From assembly GCF_025869515.1 (NCBI RefSeq), contig NZ_JAOZVR010000052.1, positions 1 to 41,021 on the forward strand: a stretch of 41,021 nucleotides of DNA. Reading direction: 5' to 3'. Source of the stretch: Ferrovibrio sp. (GTDB lineage: Bacteria; Pseudomonadota; Alphaproteobacteria; Ferrovibrionales; Ferrovibrionaceae). Of this stretch, positions 36,136-41,021 are shown one piece after another. A program made the position numbers and the translations under genes. Numbering within the stretch: the first letter of the stretch is position 1; the number at the start of each line of letters is the position of its first letter. The notes under the pieces were generated by a model, which was not told the DNA's origin, made no database searches, and saw only the letters and a program-made list of their open reading frames with translations.

Positions 36136-37395
36136 ATGCGCAATGTCGTCGTCACCGGACTGGGCCTCGTCACGCCACTGGGCGTTGGCACCGCGATCAA
36201 CTGGCAACGCCTGACGGAAGGGCTGTCCGGCCTGCGCCGCATCAGCAGCTTCGATATCTCTGACCTCGCCGCGAAAGTGGCCGGCATCGTGCCGGATATC
36301 AAAGACGATCCGCATGGTTTCGATCCCGAGACCGCCGCCCCGGCGAAGGATCGCCGCAAGATGGACCGCTTCATCCAGTTCGCGCTGGTGGCGGCCGGCG
36401 AGGCGATGAAGCAGGCCGGGCTGCAGCTGGCCGATGCGGCATCGAAAGCCCGCGTCGGCTGCATCATCGCCACCGGCATCGGCGGCTTCCCCGCGATTGC
36501 CGAAGCGACCCGCACGGTGGAACGCGCCGGACCGCGCAAACTCTCGCCTTTCGTGATTCCTTCCTTCCTCGGCAATCTCGCGGCCGGCCATGTCTCGATC
36601 CGCCACGGGCTGCAAGGTCCGCTCGGTTGTCCGGTGACGGCCTGCGCCGCCGGCGCCCAGGCGATCGGCGATGCCGCGCGGCTGATCCGCAGCGGCGAAG
36701 CCGATGTGATGGTGGCCGGCGGCGCCGAGGCCTGCATCGACCGCGTCAGCATCGCCGGCTTCGCCGCCGCCCGCGCGCTGGCCACCGCGCATAACGACGA
36801 ACCCGAGAAAGCCTCGCGGCCCTTCGATGCGCACCGCGACGGCTTCGTGATGGGTGAAGGTGCGGGCATCCTGGTGCTGGAATCGCTGGAGCATGCGACG
36901 GCGCGCGGCGCGCAGATTCTGGGCCGCGTGCTGGGTTACGGCACCAGCGCGGACGCACATCACATCACCGCGCCGCCGGAAGACGGCAATGGCGCCAGGC
37001 GCGCGATGCAGATCGCACTCAATGCCGCCGGCCTGAGTCCCGGACAGATCGGCTATATCAATGCCCATGCCACCGCCACGCCGGTGGGCGATGCCGCCGA
37101 AATCTCTGCGGTGAAAAGCCTGTTCGGCAACAGCCTGGCCAATCTGGCGATGTCCTCGACCAAATCGGCGATCGGGCATCTGCTCGGTGCCGCCGGTGCG
37201 GTGGAAGCGATCTATGCGCTGCTGGCGGTACGCACCGGCCTGCTGCCGCCGACGCGCAATCTAGATGCGGTCGATCCGGCCTGCGATGGCATCGACCTGG
37301 TGCCGCATCAGGCCAGAGCCGCACAGATCGACTATGCGATGTCGAATGCCTTCGGTTTCGGCGGCGTCAATGCCGCCGTGATTGTCGGGCGTTGA
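36136..37395 (+). CDS. Beta-ketoacyl-ACP synthase II family protein (orphan FabF-like)
   Basis: 419 aa. Thiolase-fold condensing enzyme with the complete Cys-His-His set: Cys170 in GCPVTACAAGAQAIGDA, His in INAHATATPVGD and His in STKSAIGHLLGAAG. C-terminal NAFGFGGVNAA is canonical, as is the Lys in the same SSTKSAIGH block. It should elongate acyl-ACP by decarboxylative condensation with malonyl-ACP. No acpP, fabG or fabD is nearby, so this is not the housekeeping fab cluster. Divergent from a MarR regulator with operator-like palindromes, suggesting inducible use in a specialised lipid or acyl product. Confidence 0.88.
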   Translation: MRNVVVTGLGLVTPLGVGTAINWQRLTEGLSGLRRISSFDISDLAAKVAGIVPDIKDDPHGFDPETAAPAKDRRKMDRFIQFALVAAGEAMKQAGLQLADAASKARVGCIIATGIGGFPAIAEATRTVERAGPRKLSPFVIPSFLGNLAAGHVSIRHGLQGPLGCPVTACAAGAQAIGDAARLIRSGEADVMVAGGAEACIDRVSIAGFAAARALATAHNDEPEKASRPFDAHRDGFVMGEGAGILVLESLEHATARGAQILGRVLGYGTSADAHHITAPPEDGNGARRAMQIALNAAGLSPGQIGYINAHATATPVGDAAEISAVKSLFGNSLANLAMSSTKSAIGHLLGAAGAVEAIYALLAVRTGLLPPTRNLDAVDPACDGIDLVPHQARAAQIDYAMSNAFGFGGVNAAVIVGR

Positions 37396-37400
37396 GCCGA

Positions 37401-37436
37401 CAAAAAAAAGACGGCGCATCCGAAAGGATACGCCGT
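37401..37436 (-). terminator. Terminator of the glycine-zipper lipoprotein gene (bidirectional)
   Basis: 11-bp stem with one wobble (37411-37421 with 37426-37436) around GAAA/TTTC, followed on the minus strand by CTTTTTTTTG. It lies between two convergent genes and may also end the fabF-like transcript, where the plus strand has a short TTT run. Confidence 0.8.
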
Positions 37437-37507
37437 TTAGTCTGGGGGGAAGGGAATGAGGAAATACGCGGGTACGCAGCCCGGCCGGTTTCCCGGACGG
37501 GAAAGGG

Positions 37508-38035
37508 TTACTGCATGATCTTCCAGCTGCCGTCGGGCTGGCGGCAGGCCGTACCGAAGCCCTGCTTGGTCTCGCCGCCAACCTGGATGGTTTGCTGGAA
37601 TTCACGGCAGTATTCGCCGCCCGGCGCCTGATAGGCCGGCTGCGGCACGATGGTGCCGGCATTGCCGCTGTCGGGGTTGCGCCACGACACCTGGCTGCCC
37701 GAGGGCGAAGTTTCGAGGGCGCGCTGGTTGGCGCGGTCCATGTAGGTGCGGTCGGCTTTGTCGAGCGACTTGCCGACTTCCGAGCCAAGCAGCGCGCCGA
37801 TCAGCGTGCCGGCGGCCACGCCGACCAGCTGGCCCGAGCCCTTGCCGAACTGGGCGCCGGCGACGGCGCCGCCGACACCACCGAGTACGGTGCCGACATT
37901 CTGCTTCGGGCCGCTGTCATTGGCACAGGCAGCCAGCAGGCCCGCGATGCCGAGGGCGGCAACCACCGAGGCAATCCGGCGGGACGGCCGATGGGACGGG
38001 CTGGAAGCCGGTGGACGGAGGGAAATGGCGTTCAT
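37508..38035 (-). CDS. Glycine-zipper (17-kDa surface antigen-like) lipoprotein
   Basis: 175 aa from ATG at 38035; an upstream in-frame ATG at 38059 is possible. N-terminal basic region [11 protein letters not shown], hydrophobic stretch and lipobox LLAAC (about 47), then a glycine-zipper 2TM segment ([18 protein letters not shown] and [19 protein letters not shown]) and [14 protein letters not shown]. The C-terminus has [20 protein letters not shown] and [10 protein letters not shown], the conserved end of Rickettsia 17-kDa-type proteins. It is probably an outer-membrane lipoprotein with an envelope-structural role. Strong terminator downstream. Confidence 0.82.
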   Translation of the reverse strand: MNAISLRPPASSPSHRPSRRIASVVAALGIAGLLAACANDSGPKQNVGTVLGGVGGAVAGAQFGKGSGQLVGVAAGTLIGALLGSEVGKSLDKADRTYMDRANQRALETSPSGSQVSWRNPDSGNAGTIVPQPAYQAPGGEYCREFQQTIQVGGETKQGFGTACRQPDGSWKIMQ

Positions 38036-38228
38036 GGATTCTGCGATCCTCAAAGACATGCCCCAAATCCATTGCTGGGCGGGCACGGCCAGGAATCTGC
38101 GGGCCGATTACGGCGGGATTGCGGCAGGGGTTGGGTAACTTGGCGGCACACTGTAACATCGGGTGACATCGCAACCTCTCGCGATTGTTTCGCAATAACA
38201 AAGGCTTGTCCTGGAAGGCAATTTGGCC

Positions 38229-38819
38229 ATGACCGTCGCCGCCGATCCGTTTGCCCTGTTTGCCGCCTGGCTGAAGGATGCCGAGGCCAGCGAACCGAAC
38301 GATGCCAATGCCATGGCCCTGGCCAGCGCCGATCCCGACGGCCTGCCCAACGTACGCATGGTGCTGCTGAAGGGCTTCGACGCGCGCGGCTTCGTCTTCT
38401 ACACCAATTTCGAAAGCCAGAAGGGTACCGAGCTGCTGGCCAACCGACAGGCCGCCGCCGTGCTGCACTGGAAAAGCCTGCGCCGCCAGGTGCGCTTCCG
38501 CGGCGCGGTGAGCGTGGTGACGGAAGCCGAGGCCGATGCCTATTTCGCCTCGCGGCCGCGCGACAGCCGCATCGGCGCCTGGGCCTCGCAGCAGTCGCGC
38601 CCGCTGGAGGGCCGTTTCGCCCTGGAGGCCGCGGTGGCGAAATACGCCGCCAGGCATGCCATCGGCGAAGTGCCGCGGCCGCCATACTGGTCAGGCTTCC
38701 GCATTGCGCCCAGCTATATCGAATTCTGGACCGACAAACCCTTCCGCCTGCATGAGCGGCTGGTCTACCGGCGCGGCACGGTCGATGCGCCCTGGACCAC
38801 CGAGATGCTGTATCCGTGA
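38229..38819 (+). CDS. pdxH: Pyridoxamine/pyridoxine 5'-phosphate oxidase
   Basis: 196 aa, a compact form. ATG at 38229 with GGAAGG about 10 nt upstream. Blocks [85 protein letters not shown] and the C-terminal RLVYRR to EMLYP are canonical FMN and substrate-binding segments. It oxidises PNP or PMP to PLP. The stop overlaps the CDF transporter start (GTGA), so the two are coupled. PLP is the cofactor of the CysK encoded in this window. Confidence 0.95.
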   Translation: MTVAADPFALFAAWLKDAEASEPNDANAMALASADPDGLPNVRMVLLKGFDARGFVFYTNFESQKGTELLANRQAAAVLHWKSLRRQVRFRGAVSVVTEAEADAYFASRPRDSRIGAWASQQSRPLEGRFALEAAVAKYAARHAIGEVPRPPYWSGFRIAPSYIEFWTDKPFRLHERLVYRRGTVDAPWTTEMLYP

Positions 38820-39769
38820 CATCCATCCGACCCAGCGCACTCGATCCGGCCGCCAAGGCGCGGCTGATGCGGCACGCTACCTATGCCTCGGTGGCGGTGG
38901 CGCTGATTCTCATCCTCGCCAAGCTCGGCGCCTGGCTGCAGACGGAGTCGGTGGCGCTGCTGGCCACGCTGGTTGACAGCCTGCTCGACGGCCTGGCCTC
39001 GCTGGTCAACATGCTGGCGGTGCGCCACGCGCTGACGCCGGCGGATGACGAACACCGCTTCGGCCATGGCAAGGCGGAAGCGCTGGCCGGGCTCGGCCAG
39101 GGCGCGCTGGTGGCGGGCTCGGCGCTGTTTCTGTTCTTCGAGGCCATCGGCCACCTGATCACGCCGCAGCCGATCGAGCGCAGCCTAACCGGCATTGCCG
39201 TGATGGTGCTGTCGATCGTGCTGACCGGCATGCTGGTTCTCTACCAGCGCCGCGTCGTGCGCCAGACCGGCTCGCTCGCCGTGTCGGCCGACCGGCTGCA
39301 TTATGTCGGCGATATCGTCACCAACCTGACGGTGATCGTGGCCCTGGCGCTGGCCAGCCAGCCCGACCTGGTCTGGGTCGACGGCGCCTGCGCGCTGGTG
39401 GTGGCCGCGGTGATCGTGAAAAGCGCCATCGACATCGTACGCGGCGCTCTCGACAATCTGATGGACCGCGAGATGGCCGATGCCGACCGCGAGCGCATCC
39501 TTGCCGTCATTCGCCGGCATCCACAGGCCCGTGCCCTGCATGACCTGCGCACGCGTCAGGCCGGCAACCAGGTCTTTATCCAGTTCCACCTCGAACTCGA
39601 TCCGGAAATCTCGCTGCGGACCGCGCACGAGATTTCCGATGAAATCGAGGCCGAACTGCTGGTGGTATTTCCCGGTGCCGAGATCATCATCCACCAGGAT
39701 CCGGCCGGCTATGACGGACCGCTGGCCGAGTATGTCGAGGCGCCCGACGTGAATCCGCCTGCGCGGTGA
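38816..39769 (+). CDS. Cation diffusion facilitator family metal exporter (FieF-like)
   Basis: 317 aa, GTG start overlapping the pdxH stop by 4 bases. Six predicted membrane helices with the transport-site Asp pair in [11 protein letters not shown] (helix 2) and the His-Asp pair in [10 protein letters not shown] (helix 5), as in YiiP. The site B loop [13 protein letters not shown] and a cytoplasmic C-terminal domain (from about residue 215: [21 protein letters not shown] and HEISDEIE) are present. It exports divalent metals (Zn2+, Fe2+ or Mn2+) by proton antiport. The Asp-Asp/His-Asp set favours Zn/Fe. Confidence 0.93.
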   Translation: MTSIRPSALDPAAKARLMRHATYASVAVALILILAKLGAWLQTESVALLATLVDSLLDGLASLVNMLAVRHALTPADDEHRFGHGKAEALAGLGQGALVAGSALFLFFEAIGHLITPQPIERSLTGIAVMVLSIVLTGMLVLYQRRVVRQTGSLAVSADRLHYVGDIVTNLTVIVALALASQPDLVWVDGACALVVAAVIVKSAIDIVRGALDNLMDREMADADRERILAVIRRHPQARALHDLRTRQAGNQVFIQFHLELDPEISLRTAHEISDEIEAELLVVFPGAEIIIHQDPAGYDGPLAEYVEAPDVNPPAR

Positions 39770-39839
39770 ATGGGGCGGGTTGATCCCGGCCCGCCGCCGC
39801 CGCTAAGTTACGCGTCCGATATCGTCGCCCGGGGGAATC

Positions 39840-41021
39840 ATGAATTCGCTGCGTGTCCTGCGTCTTGCCGCGCCTGCCGTTCTGTTCGGCCTTCTGGCAA
39901 CCCTGCCTGCGCAGGCCGCCACCGGAGTGGACGGGCGCAGCCTGAACATCCTCTGGGTGCTGCCCTTCGCCGGCATCCTGCTCTCCATCGCCCTGATGCC
40001 GCTGCTGACGCCCGGCTTCTGGCACCATCATTTCGGCAAGGTCGCGGCCTTCTGGAGCCTGTGCGTCATCCTGCCCTTCGCGCTGCAGATCGGCGCGGTG
40101 CCGACCGGTCATGCGCTGCTGGAAGTGGCGCTGCATGAATATATCCCCTTCATCATCCTGCTGTTCTCGCTGTTCACCGTGGCCGGCGGCGTGCGGCTGA
40201 CCGGCAACCTGCACGGCTCGCCCAGCCTGAACACCGCCCTGCTGCTTGTTGGCACCGTGCTGGCCAGCTGGATGGGCACCACCGGCGCCTCCATGCTGCT
40301 GATTCGCCCGCTGGTGCGCGCCAACGACAACCGCAGGCATAATGTGCATGTGGTGGTGTTCTTCATCTTCCTGGTGTCGAATGTCGGCGGCGCACTGACC
40401 CCGCTGGGCGATCCGCCGCTGTTCCTCGGCTTCCTCAAGGGCGTGGATTTCTTCTGGACCACCAAGGCCCTGTTCATGCCGACGCTGGTGGTCGCCGTGC
40501 TGCTGCTCGGGGTGTTCTACGCCATCGACAGCTATCTCTATAACAAGGAAGGCATCGTACCGGCCGATCCGACGCCCGACAGCCCGATCGGCATCGAGGG
40601 TGGCGTGAACCTGATCCTGCTCGGCGCCGTGATCCTCGCCGTGCTGATGTCCGGCACCTGGAAACCAGGCATCGAACTGAATGTGCTTGGCGTCGGCGTC
40701 GAGCTGCAGAATCTCGCCCGCGACGTCCTGCTGGTGGCAATTGCGCTCCTGTCGCTGAAGCTGACAGCACGACAGACCCGCATCGACAACGGCTTCACCT
40801 GGGGACCGATCGCGGAGGTGGCCAAGCTATTCGCCGGCATCTTCATCACCATCATCCCGGCCATCGCCATCCTGCGTGCTGGCGTGGACGGCGCACTCGG
40901 CCCGCTGGTCAACCTGGCGTCGAATGCCGATGGCTCGCCGCACAATGCGATGTATTTCTGGCTGTCCGGCGCATTGTCGAGCTTCCTCGACAATGCGCCG
41001 ACCTATCTCGTCTTCTTCAAC
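39840..41021 (+). CDS. ArsB/NhaD-like sodium:proton antiporter family protein (3' end outside window)
   Basis: 394 codons are visible, open to the window edge, so the gene is truncated here only by the window. ATG at 39840 with GGGGGAATC upstream. An N-terminal signal-like hydrophobic segment ending in PAQA is followed by many membrane helices: LNILWVLPFAGILLSIALMPLL, YIPFIILLFSLFTVAGG, MGTTGASMLLIRPLVRAN and FIFLVSNVGGALTPLGDPPLFLGFL (as blocks). The GTPLGDP-type motif and LSSFLDNAPTYLVFF are hallmarks of the ion transporter superfamily members annotated as sodium:proton antiporters. The transported ion is not proven. Confidence 0.8.
   Translation, partial: MNSLRVLRLAAPAVLFGLLATLPAQAATGVDGRSLNILWVLPFAGILLSIALMPLLTPGFWHHHFGKVAAFWSLCVILPFALQIGAVPTGHALLEVALHEYIPFIILLFSLFTVAGGVRLTGNLHGSPSLNTALLLVGTVLASWMGTTGASMLLIRPLVRANDNRRHNVHVVVFFIFLVSNVGGALTPLGDPPLFLGFLKGVDFFWTTKALFMPTLVVAVLLLGVFYAIDSYLYNKEGIVPADPTPDSPIGIEGGVNLILLGAVILAVLMSGTWKPGIELNVLGVGVELQNLARDVLLVAIALLSLKLTARQTRIDNGFTWGPIAEVAKLFAGIFITIIPAIAILRAGVDGALGPLVNLASNADGSPHNAMYFWLSGALSSFLDNAPTYLVFFN

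Overview
The window is GC-rich, gene-dense chromosomal DNA from an alphaproteobacterium, most likely Rhodospirillales-like. The evidence is a stand-alone F0 ATP synthase operon that includes the b' subunit, the order rpmI-rplT-pheS-pheT without infC, a CcrM-type GANTC methyltransferase next to rnhB, several short PAS_5-type proteins, and a CarD-family regulator. I see no tRNA, rRNA, CRISPR array, integrase or transposase. The region looks like core genome with some lineage-specific genes.

Layout. 1-4 kb (minus): a D-malate/tartrate dehydrogenase, a TctC/Bug-type solute-binding protein, and a degenerate carbamoyltransferase homologue placed 6 nt behind pheT. 4-8.2 kb (minus): pheST and the ribosomal genes rplT and rpmI, split by a strong terminator. 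8.2-10.9 kb (plus): a 725-base gap, then an isolated, motif-degenerate N-terminal half of a DEAD-box helicase with a structured 3' region, then an unassigned SAM methyltransferase. 11.2-13.6 kb (minus): atpI-atpB-atpE-atpF'-atpF. 13.9-15.2 kb: two paralogous PAS proteins in tandem. 15.3-19.3 kb (minus): a tight operon coaBC-dut-rrf2-cysK-moeB joining CoA synthesis, nucleotide sanitation and cysteine/sulfur-carrier metabolism.

19.5-21.1 kb (plus): a MerR/GyrI-type regulator and a glutathione transferase, each preceded by the same 17-bp palindrome placed identically against a TTGACT -35 box, so this is a self-contained regulon. 21.2-25.7 kb: an SDR oxidoreductase, a YbdK-type carboxylate-amine ligase, an Hsp15-like S4 protein, ferredoxin FdxA, and CarD with a long histone-H1-like tail. 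25.9-29.5 kb: a probable pseudo-phosphatase, a third PAS protein, rpoH, and a convergent APH-type kinase. 29.5-33.9 kb: an M48 protease and enoyl-CoA hydratase pair facing rnhB-ccrM, with three GANTC sites just upstream of ccrM. 34-37.4 kb: a membrane-PAS protein, then a DUF3237-MarR operon divergent from an orphan FabF-like synthase across a palindrome-rich spacer. 37.5-41 kb: a glycine-zipper lipoprotein, pdxH, a CDF metal exporter, and the start of an ArsB/NhaD-like transporter cut by the window end.

The most novel-looking items are catalytically eroded members of enzyme families kept as intact ORFs in conserved-looking contexts: the DETD half-helicase, the pseudo-phosphatase and the pseudo-carbamoyltransferase. 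I did not find a clear multi-gene defence or mobile system. All family calls come from reading motifs, without database searches.
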